Below, piece by piece: positions 1 through 8,152 of a stretch of 55,490 nucleotides of DNA (the stretch's first letter is position 1; every line of letters starts with the position of its first letter). The stretch is from Acidimicrobiaceae bacterium (GTDB lineage: Bacteria; Actinomycetota; Acidimicrobiia; Acidimicrobiales; Bog-793), in contig DAHUZG010000142.1 in NCBI GenBank assembly GCA_027306715.1, positions 1 to 55,490 on the forward strand, given 5' to 3'. The notes under the pieces are model-generated. The model had not been told where the DNA came from and searched no databases. It worked only from the letters and a program-made list of their open reading frames with translations. Position numbers and translations under genes: made by a program.

Positions 1-19
1 GCTCGCCGCCGTCGGTACC

Positions 20-1144
20 GTGGCGGGGATGCAGGCATCTCCCTCGGCGCGGACGAGCCGGGGCTCCCGGCGCCGCGCCCGCCGTGGCGCGCTCGCGCTG
101 CTCGGCGGCGTCGCCGCCATCTCCGCGGCGACCGCTGGCCCCGCGGCGGGCGGAGCCGGCACGACGAGCACCTCCGTGCCCGGCGCCGGCCGGGCGGCGC
201 TCGGCTCGGTACAGCTGCCCCGCGACGCCGCTCCGCACCACGATCCGGTCGAGTGGTGGTACTTCAGCGGTCATCTGAGCGGGCACGGGCCGTCCGGCAA
301 GGCCGTCCAGCTCGGGTACGAGTACGTCACCTTCCAGTTCACAGGCGTCGGGCCGAAGCCGGTCTATGTCGCCAACCTGGCGGTGACCGACCTCGGCCGC
401 GGCAGCTTCCGCTACGGGGCGACCGAGGGCAGCTACTCCCTGCCCGCCAGCCCCGGCCGCTTCGCCCTCCACACCGGCGCCTGGTCGATGAGCGGCGGCG
501 GTGCCACCGACTCACTCCGTGCCGCCATCCCCGGCTACGGCATCGACCTGCAGCTGCGCTCGACCGAGCCTCCGGTGCTCGAGGGCGCGCACGGCGTCGT
601 CGACCTCGGCCCGCTCGGGAGGTCGTACTACTACTCGTGGACCTCGCTCGCCACCACCGGGACCGTCGAGGACCAGGGCACCAAGCTGAGCATGGTCGGC
701 ACCTCGTGGATGGACCACGAATGGGGCTCGATCGACGTCTTCGGCGGCTACGGCTGGGACTGGTTCAGCATCCAGCTCTCCGACCATCAGCAGTACATGC
801 TCTACTTCATCCGCGACAAGGCCGGGAAGATCGTGCAGAGCCTCGCCACCCACGCCGGCGCCTCGGGCAGCTCGGTGCTCGCTGCGGGCTCGTTCGGCGA
901 GCGGGCCACCGGCAGCTGGAAGAGCCCGACGACGCACATCACCTACGGGTCGGGGTGGAAGCTCACCGTGCCGGGGGGCGAGCTCACCGTCGTCCCCGAC
1001 CTCGTCGATCAGGAGCTCGACCTGCGCTCGGCGCAGGGCAACGTCTACTGGGAAGGCGACTGCACGATCTCCGGCACGGTCGGCAAGAAACGGGTGACCG
1101 GGCTCGGCTACACCGAGCTGAACCCTCCCGGCCAGGCGCTCTGA
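20..1144 (+). CDS. AttH/CrtC-like lipocalin-fold exported protein
   Basis: The 374-residue product begins with an Arg-rich n-region and an Ala/Gly hydrophobic stretch (about residues 15-45), which looks like a signal peptide and possibly a Tat-type one. From about residue 70 it carries the hallmark HHDPVEWWYFSGHL of the AttH / carotenoid 1,2-hydratase-like domain, and later WMDHEWGS and GYGWDWFSIQL, which recur in that family. Members are lipocalin-like and many are secreted; the substrate is usually unknown, so hydratase activity cannot be claimed. The start is a GTG at 20 or an ATG at 29. Only 19 bases precede it, so no ribosome site can be judged. It is convergent with the liv operon and ends just before a perfect hairpin. 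Family assignment is good, function is open. Confidence 0.8.
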   Translation: MAGMQASPSARTSRGSRRRARRGALALLGGVAAISAATAGPAAGGAGTTSTSVPGAGRAALGSVQLPRDAAPHHDPVEWWYFSGHLSGHGPSGKAVQLGYEYVTFQFTGVGPKPVYVANLAVTDLGRGSFRYGATEGSYSLPASPGRFALHTGAWSMSGGGATDSLRAAIPGYGIDLQLRSTEPPVLEGAHGVVDLGPLGRSYYYSWTSLATTGTVEDQGTKLSMVGTSWMDHEWGSIDVFGGYGWDWFSIQLSDHQQYMLYFIRDKAGKIVQSLATHAGASGSSVLAAGSFGERATGSWKSPTTHITYGSGWKLTVPGGELTVVPDLVDQELDLRSAQGNVYWEGDCTISGTVGKKRVTGLGYTELNPPGQAL

Positions 1145-1146
1145 GC

Positions 1147-1174
1147 CCACGCCCGGCGGGGAGACCGGGCGTGG
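1147..1174. terminator. Stem-loop between convergent genes
   Basis: A perfect 10-bp inverted repeat (CCACGCCCGG at 1147-1156 and CCGGGCGTGG at 1165-1174) with an 8-base loop lies between the stop of the AttH-like gene and the stop of livG. It has no clear U-tract, as is common for high-GC actinobacterial terminators. Its position suggests it serves both strands. Confidence 0.55.
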
Positions 1175-1195
1175 CGTCCTGGTGGGCGCCGAACC

Positions 1196-2038
1196 TCAGC
1201 TCAGGTACGCCCGGCGCACCTCGGTGTCGGCGGCGATCTCGTCGTAGGTACCCTGGGCGATGACCTGACCGGCCGCCATCACGACCACCCGGTCGCAGAG
1301 CGCGGCGACGACCTCGAGGGCGTGCTCCACGATGAGGATGCCGGTGCCCTGCGCGGCGACCGAGCGGAGCTGGTTCAACAGCCGCGGCACGAGCGACGGG
1401 GCGACGCCGACCATCGGCTCGTCGAGGACCAGCATCTGCGGCTCCTTGATGAGCGCCAGGGTCAGGTCGACGAACCTGCGCTGGCCACCGCTCAGCTCGC
1501 GCCCGAACAGGTCGGCGATGTGGTCGAGGCCCGCCTGGTCGAGCATCCGCCAGGCTCGTTCGCCTGCCTGCTCCTCCTCGAGGCGACGGCCCCGCCCGAT
1601 GATGGTCTGCCAGAGCGACGCACCCGAGGCGCCGCGGACGGCGGTGACCAGGCCCTCGTAGACGGTGAGGCCCTCGAACACCTTGGCGGTCTGGAACGTC
1701 CGGCCGAGCCCGAGGCGCGAGCGCCGGTAGGCCGCCAGCCTTGTCACGTCGCGGCCGTTCAGCACCACGGTTCCGCCGGAGGCTGGGACGTCTCCGGAGA
1801 TGGCGTTCAGCGCCGATGACTTGCCGGCGCCGTTGGGGCCGATGAGGCCGACGATCTCGCCTCGTCCGACGTGAAGGGTGATCCCGCCGACGGCGCGCAC
1901 GCCGCCGTAGTCGACGGTGAGGTCGCGCACCGCTAGCAGGGCGGGCTGCGCCGTCATCGAGGACGGGCGGTCGATGCTCGGCGCGAGCACGGTCGTGGCG
2001 GACGGGCTCGGCTCGCTGGAAGCAGGGTCCTCAGGCAA
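1196..2038 (-). CDS. livG: Branched-chain amino-acid-type ABC importer ATPase (LivG-like)
   Basis: A 280-residue cytoplasmic ATPase of the LivG type. Walker A is GPNGAGKSS (residues 67-75), the signature is LSGGQRR and Walker B is MLVLDEPMVGVAPSL, with the switch His in IVEHALEVV. The protein energises import together with LivF and the two permeases. It is the last gene of a five-gene minus-strand operon. The assumed TTG start at 2038 overlaps the end of livM by 8 bases, consistent with translational coupling. An ATG at 1957 would remove a Ser/Pro-rich 27-residue leader and is a real alternative, because the conserved domain starts just after it. The true ligand (amino acid, amide, urea or aromatic acid) cannot be told from the ATPase. 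Confidence 0.9.
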   Translation of the reverse strand: MPEDPASSEPSPSATTVLAPSIDRPSSMTAQPALLAVRDLTVDYGGVRAVGGITLHVGRGEIVGLIGPNGAGKSSALNAISGDVPASGGTVVLNGRDVTRLAAYRRSRLGLGRTFQTAKVFEGLTVYEGLVTAVRGASGASLWQTIIGRGRRLEEEQAGERAWRMLDQAGLDHIADLFGRELSGGQRRFVDLTLALIKEPQMLVLDEPMVGVAPSLVPRLLNQLRSVAAQGTGILIVEHALEVVAALCDRVVVMAAGQVIAQGTYDEIAADTEVRRAYLS

Positions 2039-3035
2039 CGCTGCCCTGCTTGGCGATCGGAGGCATCACCGGTGCCTGCTCTCTGGCGCGTGTGCGCCTG
2101 GCGATGAAGCGGCCTTCCGGCAGGATGCCGGCAGGCCGTAGGTAGAAGGTCGTCAGCCAGAGCGCGGCGATCACCAGCCACTCGAGGTTGGCGCTCAGTC
2201 CCGGGTAGCCGAATTCCGGTAGGAACGACGGCATCGTGCCGAACACGACGGGGACGAGGAAGGCGCCGATGATGGCCCCCCGGTTGTTGGCGCGGCCACC
2301 GACGTAGACCGAGACGAAGACGACGAAGGACTCGACGAAGCTCCAGGCGTCCGGCGACCAGGTGCCGAGGAACTCGACGAGCAGCGCCCCGCTGAACCCG
2401 GCGATCGCCCCGCCGATGACGAAGACGACGATTCGCAGCGCCTGGACGTTGATCCCGACGTGGCTGGCGAGGATGTCGTCCTCGCGCATCGCCCGTAGCG
2501 CCCGGCCCCACGACGAGCGGCAGATCCACTCGAGCCCGAAGTAGACGATGATGCAGAGGGCAAAGCTGAAGGCGACGAAGAACCACTGGTAGTTGTTGTA
2601 CGAGAGGTGCATCACGCCGTTGAAGGGCTGCGGGACGTTGGACAGCCCGTTGGCGCCGTTGAACAACGCGGTGTTGGTGCTCACGACCTCGGCGGCGATG
2701 ATCGCCACGACGAGCATGATGATCGCCTGGAAGTCCGGGCGGATCCGCCGGGTGAGGATGATCAGGCCGAGGAGGAGCGCCAACGCCGCTCCGGCGAGGG
2801 TGCCCATGATGAGCGGCAGGGGGAAGCCGAGCCGTGCGCCGAAGATGTAGGTCTGGAAGCCCCCCGACGTCGGCGACCCGAGCGCCGTCGTGGCGGCGAC
2901 GTAGGCGCCGATCGACTGGAAGACGATCCAGCCGAAGTTGATGATCCCGGCGTAGCCGTACTGGAGGTTGAGCGACCACGCCGAGAGGGTGTAGATCGCC
3001 AGGTACACGAGCGAGATCGAGACGAAAGCGCTCAC
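2031..3035 (-). CDS. livM: Branched-chain amino-acid-type ABC importer permease (LivM-like)
   Basis: A 334-residue integral membrane protein with multiple hydrophobic segments. The N-terminal stretch YLAIYTLSAWSLNLQYGYAG and the following FGWIVFQSIGAYVAA are typical of LivM (BPD_transp_2). The cytoplasmic coupling loop shows as WGRALRAMREDDILASHVGI, the conserved LivM loop contacting the ATPases. The GTG start at 3035 has a purine-rich AAGGATGAG upstream. It overlaps livG by 8 bases and follows livH after a 67-base gap. It forms the membrane channel with LivH. Confidence 0.92.
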   Translation of the reverse strand: MSAFVSISLVYLAIYTLSAWSLNLQYGYAGIINFGWIVFQSIGAYVAATTALGSPTSGGFQTYIFGARLGFPLPLIMGTLAGAALALLLGLIILTRRIRPDFQAIIMLVVAIIAAEVVSTNTALFNGANGLSNVPQPFNGVMHLSYNNYQWFFVAFSFALCIIVYFGLEWICRSSWGRALRAMREDDILASHVGINVQALRIVVFVIGGAIAGFSGALLVEFLGTWSPDAWSFVESFVVFVSVYVGGRANNRGAIIGAFLVPVVFGTMPSFLPEFGYPGLSANLEWLVIAALWLTTFYLRPAGILPEGRFIARRTRAREQAPVMPPIAKQGSVA

Positions 3036-3102
3036 GTTCTCATCCTTCCCTGTCGGCCGCGGCCGGTGCTGGAGCCGGCGGTGCGGGAGCGTGCGCCATC
3101 GC

Positions 3103-3993
3103 CTAGACCGTGATCTGGACCCGGTCGGCGACGAGGCCGCCCTGCACCGACTTCGGTCTGGCGAGCAGCACGACCGCCAGCACCCCGTAGGCGACGGCGG
3201 AGGCGTAGCCGGAGGCCCCGGCGGCGCTGACGAGCTGGGTGGCGATGCCGAGCAGGAGGGCCGCCAGGGCGGCGCCGCGCACCGATCCGGCGGTTCCCAT
3301 CAGGGCAGCGACGATGACGAGCGAGAGCAGCGAGTCGCCGGTGAAGGCGTTCACCGTGAGGATGTCGATCGTGAACACCCCACCGGCCAGTCCGCAGAGG
3401 AAGCCGCTGAGCAGCCAGGCGATGGTGACGATGCGCCCGGTGGCGATTCCCGAGGCGCGGGCGAGGTCCGGGTCGACAGCGGTCGCCCGCAGCGCCGTGC
3501 CGACCTTGGTCAGCCGCAGGAACCCGTCGAGGAGGATGAACACCACCACGGCGAGGATGACGAGCGCCAGCTGGACGTCGGTGAAGCGGATCGGGCCGAG
3601 GGCGTGGGTGTGCTCGATGGCGATGGTGAGGCTGAAGGTGTTGTTCTCGGTGATCGAGGCGATGGCGTACTCGACGATGAGGGCGATGCCGAAGGTGACC
3701 ATCGCCATCTCGAACAGTGCCGCGCCCCGCTTGGCGTAGACCCGCAGCAAGGTCTTCGCCGAGAGCAGCGTGAGGCCGCTCGTGGCGATCCCGCCGCAGA
3801 TGAGCGCCAGCCAGATCGACATGCCCGTCAGGTGGGCGGCGTAGGCGACGATGGCACCGAAGCTCATGGTCGCCCCGTACCCGACGTTCAAGACGTTGGT
3901 GAGGCCGAACTGGAGCGTGAAGCCCATCGCCCCGAGGGCGATGCTCGAGGCCGCGATCACCCCGAAGCCGATCGCCTCTATGTACAGGTTCAC
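3103..3993 (-). CDS. livH: Branched-chain amino-acid-type ABC importer permease (LivH-like)
   Basis: A LivH-type permease of 296 residues when started at the GTG at 3993. The reading frame is open to 4083, but the GTG at 3993 is preceded by a strong AGGGGGTAG ribosome site and gives the expected N-terminus (VNLYIEAIGFGVIAASSIALG region), whereas the extra upstream residues are Arg/Pro-rich and overlap livF. FTLQFGLTNVLNVGYGATMS and the coupling loop TKVGTALRATAVDPDLARASG are family hallmarks. It lies 37 bases downstream of livF. It pairs with LivM to form the transmembrane channel. Confidence 0.9.
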   Translation of the reverse strand: MNLYIEAIGFGVIAASSIALGAMGFTLQFGLTNVLNVGYGATMSFGAIVAYAAHLTGMSIWLALICGGIATSGLTLLSAKTLLRVYAKRGAALFEMAMVTFGIALIVEYAIASITENNTFSLTIAIEHTHALGPIRFTDVQLALVILAVVVFILLDGFLRLTKVGTALRATAVDPDLARASGIATGRIVTIAWLLSGFLCGLAGGVFTIDILTVNAFTGDSLLSLVIVAALMGTAGSVRGAALAALLLGIATQLVSAAGASGYASAVAYGVLAVVLLARPKSVQGGLVADRVQITV

Positions 3994-4030
3994 CGGAGCT
4001 ACCCCCTGCCCGGTCGCGGTGAGCGGGCGC

Positions 4031-4831
4031 TCATGCGAGCCCCCTGGTGGCAGCCTCCGGGCCGCCGTGAAGGGGGGCCGCACCGCCCGAGAAGAACAAG
4101 CTGGAGAGGTCCTCGGTCTCCTGGAGCTGGGCGGCGTGCCCGTCGAGGCGCATCTGGCCCTGAACGAGGACGTAGCCGTAGGTGGCGACCTGCAGCGCCA
4201 GCTCGACCCGCTGCTCGATCATCAGCACGGCCTGGCCGGCGCCGGCGAGGCTGGCGACGATCTCCTCGAGCACCTTGGCGGCGATGAGCGGGGCGAGGTT
4301 CGACGTCGGCTCGTCGAGGATCAGCACGCTCGGCTTGGCCATCAGCGCCCGGGCGATGGCGAGCATCTTCCGCTCCCCCCCGCTCAGTGTCCCGGCGCGG
4401 CGCCTGCGCAGCCGGTCGAGCGCCGGGAAGTCACCGATGACCTGCTCGGCGCGCTCCTTGATCCCGCTGCGCGCCAGCAGGTAGCCGCCCATGGTGAGGT
4501 TCTCCCACACGCTGAGGGTCGGGAAGACGTCCCGGATCTGGGGCACGTAGCCGAGCCCCTGGCGGACGCGGATCTGCGCCGGCGTGCGGCTGATGTCCGA
4601 GCCGTTCAGGTCGAGGGTCCCCGAGAGCAGCGGCAGCTGCCCGATGATCCCCTTGACGAGGGTGCTCTTGCCGGCGCCGTTCGGCCCGAGCAGCACCACG
4701 GTCTCTCCCGGCCCGACCTGCAGGCTCGCCTCGTGGACGACGCGCAAAGACGCGTAACCGAAGCTCACCTCTGCCGCCCGCAGGCACGGCTCGGGCCTCA
4801 GCATCGAGGCCGGTTCGGTTGTCGTTGCCAT
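4031..4831 (-). CDS. livF: Branched-chain amino-acid-type ABC importer ATPase (LivF-like)
   Basis: A 266-residue ATPase. Walker A is GPNGAGKST (residues 49-57), the signature is LSGGERKM and Walker B is VLILDEPTSNLAPLI, followed by the H-loop region MIEQRVELAL. LivF usually reads DEPSLGLAP at Walker B; the NLAP form here is a minor variant. The ATG at 4831 is separated from the binding-protein gene by 115 bases that hold a perfect stem-loop. The N-terminal residues before CLRAAEVSFGY are not conserved, so a shorter start is possible. Confidence 0.92.
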   Translation of the reverse strand: MATTTEPASMLRPEPCLRAAEVSFGYASLRVVHEASLQVGPGETVVLLGPNGAGKSTLVKGIIGQLPLLSGTLDLNGSDISRTPAQIRVRQGLGYVPQIRDVFPTLSVWENLTMGGYLLARSGIKERAEQVIGDFPALDRLRRRRAGTLSGGERKMLAIARALMAKPSVLILDEPTSNLAPLIAAKVLEEIVASLAGAGQAVLMIEQRVELALQVATYGYVLVQGQMRLDGHAAQLQETEDLSSLFFSGGAAPLHGGPEAATRGLA

Positions 4832-4896
4832 GACAGGATGCGCTCCAGGAACTTCGATCTGCCGCCACGAACTCAGCCGGCGGTGGGCGGACGACG

Positions 4897-4933
4897 GACC
4901 GGCTGGCTGGCCAGGACGGCCAGCCAGCCGGTC
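4897..4933 (-). terminator. Perfect 16-bp intercistronic stem-loop after the binding-protein gene
   Basis: GACCGGCTGGCTGGCC (4897-4912) and its exact reverse complement (4918-4933) enclose a 5-base loop. It begins 13 bases beyond the stop of the binding-protein gene and lies before livF. Such hairpins in importer operons are known to terminate partially or to protect the upstream message, so that more binding protein than permease/ATPase is made. That role is inferred here from position. Confidence 0.7.
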
Positions 4934-4946
4934 GGGTGGAGAGGTG

Positions 4947-6263
4947 CTAGCCGGCGGCTTCCATCGCGCTCGCCGTGATCACCTTCAAGGTGACGGTGTT
5001 GGTGGGGTCGGCGGTCGGGAAGCCCGAGGCCACCTGGTTGCCGTACGAGTTGTGGTACTGGTTGAACTTGATCACCCCGGAGGCTCCGACGTACTCGATC
5101 TTCTTGCCGGCCTTCAGCTCCTTCACGCCCTGGGCGTAGGTGTAGACCTTCACCTTGCCCGGGCCCGGCTCGGTCACCGCCGGGATGTAGGAGTTGTAGA
5201 CCGCCGGGCTGACGTTGTTCGCCGCCGTCGCCGCCAGTGCCTGGATGATGACGCCGTCGTAGTCGGCCATCGCGTACGGCTCGCTGTACCACTGCTTGGC
5301 GGGCTTGACGATGCCCGAGGCGTGGTTGAGCGCCGTCACCCACTCCCGGTTCGCCGCCGTCGGCTTCGGGGACTCGGCCGTCACGCCGCTGTAGATCTTG
5401 GCGAAGTTGGGCTTGCCGATCGCTGTCGCCACGGCGCTCATCCACTGCGTCTCGATCGTCGCCCCGTCACCGATGATGTTCGGCACCGTGCCGAGCTGGG
5501 CGACGTCGCCGAAGAAGGTGCCGGCGGTGGTGGCATCCTCCTCCGTGAAGATCACCTGCGGCTTGGCGCTGAGCAGCGCCGCCGCGTCCGTCTGGTAGGA
5601 CGGCTGGTCCGGGGTGATGTTCAGCGTGCTGACGACGTTCATGTGGAAGTGCTTGATGCCGGCGAGGACGCCGGGAACCACCGTCTGGGCGGTCGTGTCG
5701 CTCCCGAAGACGAGCGCCACGTTCTTGTAGCCGCGGTCGTGGGCCCACACGACCATCGCCAGCCCGTTGGTGGGGTCGGGCGGGATCAACCGCCAGAACC
5801 ACTTCATGGACGTGTGGTCGAACGCCGACGAGCCGACGTCGGAGGTGACGGTGATCTTGTGCCGGTTGTACAGCGGGATCAGCTGGTTGGCCGTCGCTCC
5901 GTCGGGGCCGCAGATGCCGAGGATGTTCGAGGTGGTGCCGAGGAAGCGCTCGACGAGCGGGAGGGCGTCGGCGGGGTCGCCTCGGGTGTCGACGGTCTTC
6001 ACCACGACCTGGTGGCCGTCGACGCCGCCGGCCTTGTTGATCGCCCAGACTGCCGGGTACGTACCCGTGTCGAGCACACCGCCGATGAACGCCTCGGGAC
6101 CGGTGAATGCCGTGATGACGGCCTCGGTCACCGGTGCGCCGGAGAACCCGTGATGGGTCGCCGCACCGGCGAGCGTGCCGGGCAGCACGGCTGCGGCCGT
6201 GCCGGCGGCTAGAGCGCCGGCAGCGACTGCTTGCCAGCGACGGACCTGACGAGTTCCGGACAT
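4947..6263 (-). CDS. Branched-chain amino-acid-type ABC importer substrate-binding protein
   Basis: A 438-residue periplasmic-binding-protein type I (Leu/Ile/Val-binding-like) product. The start is set at the ATG at 6263: it is preceded by CGGGGG at good spacing and gives a classic signal peptide (RRWQAVAAGALAAGTAAAVLPGTLAGA); the frame is open further upstream but not convincing. Body motifs include ITAFTGPEAFIGGVLDTGTY, INKAGGVDGHQVVV and FLGTTSNILGICGPDGATAN, the usual first lobe of the family. It delivers ligand to LivHMFG. The ligand is not evident; neighbours hint at an organic acid or aromatic compound as readily as an amino acid. It is first in the operon and reads away from the SnoaL-led trio. 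Confidence 0.9.
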   Translation of the reverse strand: MSGTRQVRRWQAVAAGALAAGTAAAVLPGTLAGAATHHGFSGAPVTEAVITAFTGPEAFIGGVLDTGTYPAVWAINKAGGVDGHQVVVKTVDTRGDPADALPLVERFLGTTSNILGICGPDGATANQLIPLYNRHKITVTSDVGSSAFDHTSMKWFWRLIPPDPTNGLAMVVWAHDRGYKNVALVFGSDTTAQTVVPGVLAGIKHFHMNVVSTLNITPDQPSYQTDAAALLSAKPQVIFTEEDATTAGTFFGDVAQLGTVPNIIGDGATIETQWMSAVATAIGKPNFAKIYSGVTAESPKPTAANREWVTALNHASGIVKPAKQWYSEPYAMADYDGVIIQALAATAANNVSPAVYNSYIPAVTEPGPGKVKVYTYAQGVKELKAGKKIEYVGASGVIKFNQYHNSYGNQVASGFPTADPTNTVTLKVITASAMEAAG

Positions 6264-6384
6264 GAGCATCCCCCGATCTGGCTGTCCCGGTCTCGACCTC
6301 GAGCCGGCGACAGCTCCACTTCCCCAACCTGCTTCGAGATCAGCCGAGCTGCGCCGATCTCGCCGGAGGAGGACAGCCGACCTC

Positions 6385-6585
6385 GACGTCACCCCCCCGT
6401 CTAACCACAGTAGTGAACTGCCTACCGCGGGGTCACACTACCGCCCCGAGCCGCCGTTGGCAAGGCGCGACGTCACCAGCAGGCCGCTTTGCAGGGTCTC
6501 GGGCGAGGTCTCCGTCCCTGCCGTGCAAGCAGTCGGCGTCCCGGCACGGTCCGTGACGTCATCGTCACTACCTACTCAGGTGACG
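6385..6585. promoter_or_regulatory. Cluster of GTGACGTC sites in a divergent intergenic region
   Basis: The 539-base gap between the liv operon and the SnoaL-like gene holds no gene. It carries the octamer GTGACGTC, in either orientation, at 6385-6392, 6469-6476 and 6553-6560, plus GTGACG at 6580-6585. The third copy is part of a perfect dyad GTGACGtcatCGTCAC (6553-6568). The GACGTC centres are 84 and 86 bases apart, about eight helical turns. This looks like an array of operator sites for a dimeric regulator. The regulator is not identifiable. Confidence 0.45.
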
Positions 6586-6652
6586 TGTATCTGTCGCCTG
6601 CGGGGGGCGCCCTTATCGACACCGTCGATGGGAGCCATCACGAGCCTGTCTC

Positions 6653-6681
6653 TTGGCGCCAGCGCTGGTGTTCCCTACGCT
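6653..6681 (+). promoter_or_regulatory. Candidate promoter for the SnoaL-ADC-cyclase trio
   Basis: TTGGCG (6653-6658) and TACGCT (6676-6681) are separated by 17 bases, upstream of the start at 6803. The -35 matches the consensus at 4 of 6 positions, and the -10 fits the loose actinobacterial TANNNT pattern. The assignment is by eye only. Confidence 0.35.
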
Positions 6682-6686
6682 CCCCG

Positions 6687-6722
6687 CAGCCGAGCAAAGG
6701 CCAGCCGAGCAAAGGCCAGCCG
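6687..6722. repeat. 15-bp tandem repeat, about 2.4 copies
   Basis: The unit CAGCCGAGCAAAGGC occurs at 6687-6701 and 6702-6716, followed by a partial third copy. It lies in the presumed leader of the SnoaL-like gene, downstream of the candidate promoter. It is one of many short tandem repeats in this window. Confidence 0.85.
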
Positions 6723-6802
6723 GGGGAGGGGGGAGCCGTGACAACCGAGGCTCGACGAGCGTGGCGCTCAGGGAGCGCCGATCGGCCCCCGCGAGCTCGG
6801 CG

Positions 6803-7258
6803 ATGACCCCGGCCATGCGGCCGCCGGCGCCCGACGAGCAGCTTGGGTGGCTGGTGGACCGGGCCCAGATCAGCGACCTGCTCTACCGCTTCGCGCGTGC
6901 GCTCGACGAGAAGGACTTCGAGGGCTATGCCGGGCTCTACGCCGAGGACGGCGAGCTCGTGCTTCCCTGGGGAGGCCATCGCGGCCGCGCCGGGCTTGCC
7001 GAGCACGTCCGTGGCGACCTCGGGGGTTTCGGCGCCACCCATCACATCAGCAGCAACCACCTCATCGAGGTCGACGGAGACAGCGCCGCCTCCCGCTCGT
7101 ACCTGCAGGCCGTCCACGTGCTCGACGCCGCCGACCGCCGTACCCACTGGGACGTCGGCGGCTGGTACGACTGCAGCTACCGACGCACCGCCGAGGGGTG
7201 GCGCTTCACCCGGGTGGCGATCACCGACGTCTGGCACGGCGGTGTCGAGCGTGACTGA
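6803..7258 (+). CDS. SnoaL-like / NTF2-fold protein
   Basis: A 151-residue protein of the SnoaL_4 type: an N-terminal helix with ISDLLYRFARALDEKDFEGY, then LYAEDGELVLPWGG, HHISSNHLIEVDGDSAA and GWYDCSYRRTAEGWRFTRV. This is the standard cone-shaped fold used by polyketide cyclases, dehydratases and small dioxygenase subunits; the reaction cannot be read from sequence. The ATG at 6803 was chosen because residues encoded from 6653 onward are low-complexity and overlap a repeat and promoter-like sequence. The stop overlaps the GTG of the next gene, so the two are translationally coupled. In catabolic clusters such proteins often act beside ring-cleavage or decarboxylase enzymes. Confidence 0.82.
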   Translation: MTPAMRPPAPDEQLGWLVDRAQISDLLYRFARALDEKDFEGYAGLYAEDGELVLPWGGHRGRAGLAEHVRGDLGGFGATHHISSNHLIEVDGDSAASRSYLQAVHVLDAADRRTHWDVGGWYDCSYRRTAEGWRFTRVAITDVWHGGVERD

Positions 7259-8150
7259 ACCCCGGCCTGCCGTCAGCACCGCCACGGCTGCTGCCGGCGA
7301 CGCCTGCTCGGCGGGCACGACGAGCAGGAGCGACCGTCCGAACGCCCCGATCCAGCGGATGCCGCTCGGCTACGGAGCCGGGGTCGGGCCGCGCCACAAC
7401 CCCGTCGGACCGCCGTTCTCGACCGACGCCGTCGAGACGCTGACGCTCTCGGTGACCGCTCGCTGTGACCGCCGCGCCTTGCAACGGATCGTCCCTGACG
7501 GCGTGACCGTCACCGGCGACCAGGTCAGCGCCGAGGCGGCGCGGCTGCGGAACATCCCCTGGCTGGCGGGCCGCGGCTACAACATCGTCAGCGTCGTCAT
7601 CCCGGCTCGAGTCAGCGGCGAGCACGAGACCGTCGACGGGGGATACGTCTCGGTGCTGTGGGAGTCCCGGCCGGAGCCGATCCTCACCGGCCGCGAGGAC
7701 CTCGGGTTCGCCAAGATCTACGCCGAGATCGCCGACCTCGACGAGGCGCAGAGCGGGCGTGCCGGAACGGCGGCGGGCTGGGACGGCTTCCCGTTCTTCT
7801 CCATCTCGGCCTGGGACCTCGTCGAGACCGCAGTCGGGGGCGCCGGCCCGGCGCCGGCCGCGAAACCGCCGCGCCTTCACTGGAGGTACTTCCCGGCGAC
7901 CGGGAGCTGGGGGAGGGACGAGGTCAGCTACCCCGTCGTCACCCCTGCCGGCGACCCCGACCGGCGGCTGCTCGCCGCCTGGAGCGGCTCGGGTGAGTTC
8001 GGCTTCCGCGAGGCGAGCTTCGAGCAGCTGCCGACGATGTTCCACATCGTCGACGCCCTCGCCGCACTCCCTCTCGACGGATTCGCCGGCGCCTCGATGA
8101 CGCTCACCCGCGGCGGAAAGGACCTCTCCGACCAGCGCCGGGTGCGCTAG
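7251..8150 (+). CDS. Acetoacetate decarboxylase-like protein
   Basis: A 299-residue product if started at the GTG at 7251, which overlaps the upstream stop (GTGACTGA). An ATG at 7359, nearer the conserved part, is an alternative. The core PEPILTGREDLGFAKIYAEI matches the ADC family, in which the Lys of this segment forms the Schiff base; the Lys is present. The preceding Glu-rich and Tyr-rich strand (YVSVLWESRPEPIL) also fits. Many members are not true acetoacetate decarboxylases but aldolase-dehydratases or hydrolases. It is followed after 2 bases by a Cyclase-family gene, so the three genes form one operon that probably processes a beta-keto or ring-cleaved acid. Confidence 0.78.
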   Translation: MTEPRPAVSTATAAAGDACSAGTTSRSDRPNAPIQRMPLGYGAGVGPRHNPVGPPFSTDAVETLTLSVTARCDRRALQRIVPDGVTVTGDQVSAEAARLRNIPWLAGRGYNIVSVVIPARVSGEHETVDGGYVSVLWESRPEPILTGREDLGFAKIYAEIADLDEAQSGRAGTAAGWDGFPFFSISAWDLVETAVGGAGPAPAAKPPRLHWRYFPATGSWGRDEVSYPVVTPAGDPDRRLLAAWSGSGEFGFREASFEQLPTMFHIVDALAALPLDGFAGASMTLTRGGKDLSDQRRVR

Positions 8151-8152
8151 CG

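Noticed and set aside
3091..4287. Long plus-strand frames opposite livH, livF and the binding-protein gene (including one at 4830-6212)
   Set aside because: Antisense shadows with Arg/Gly/Asp-rich composition and no recognisable domain; the minus-strand genes carry all family motifs.
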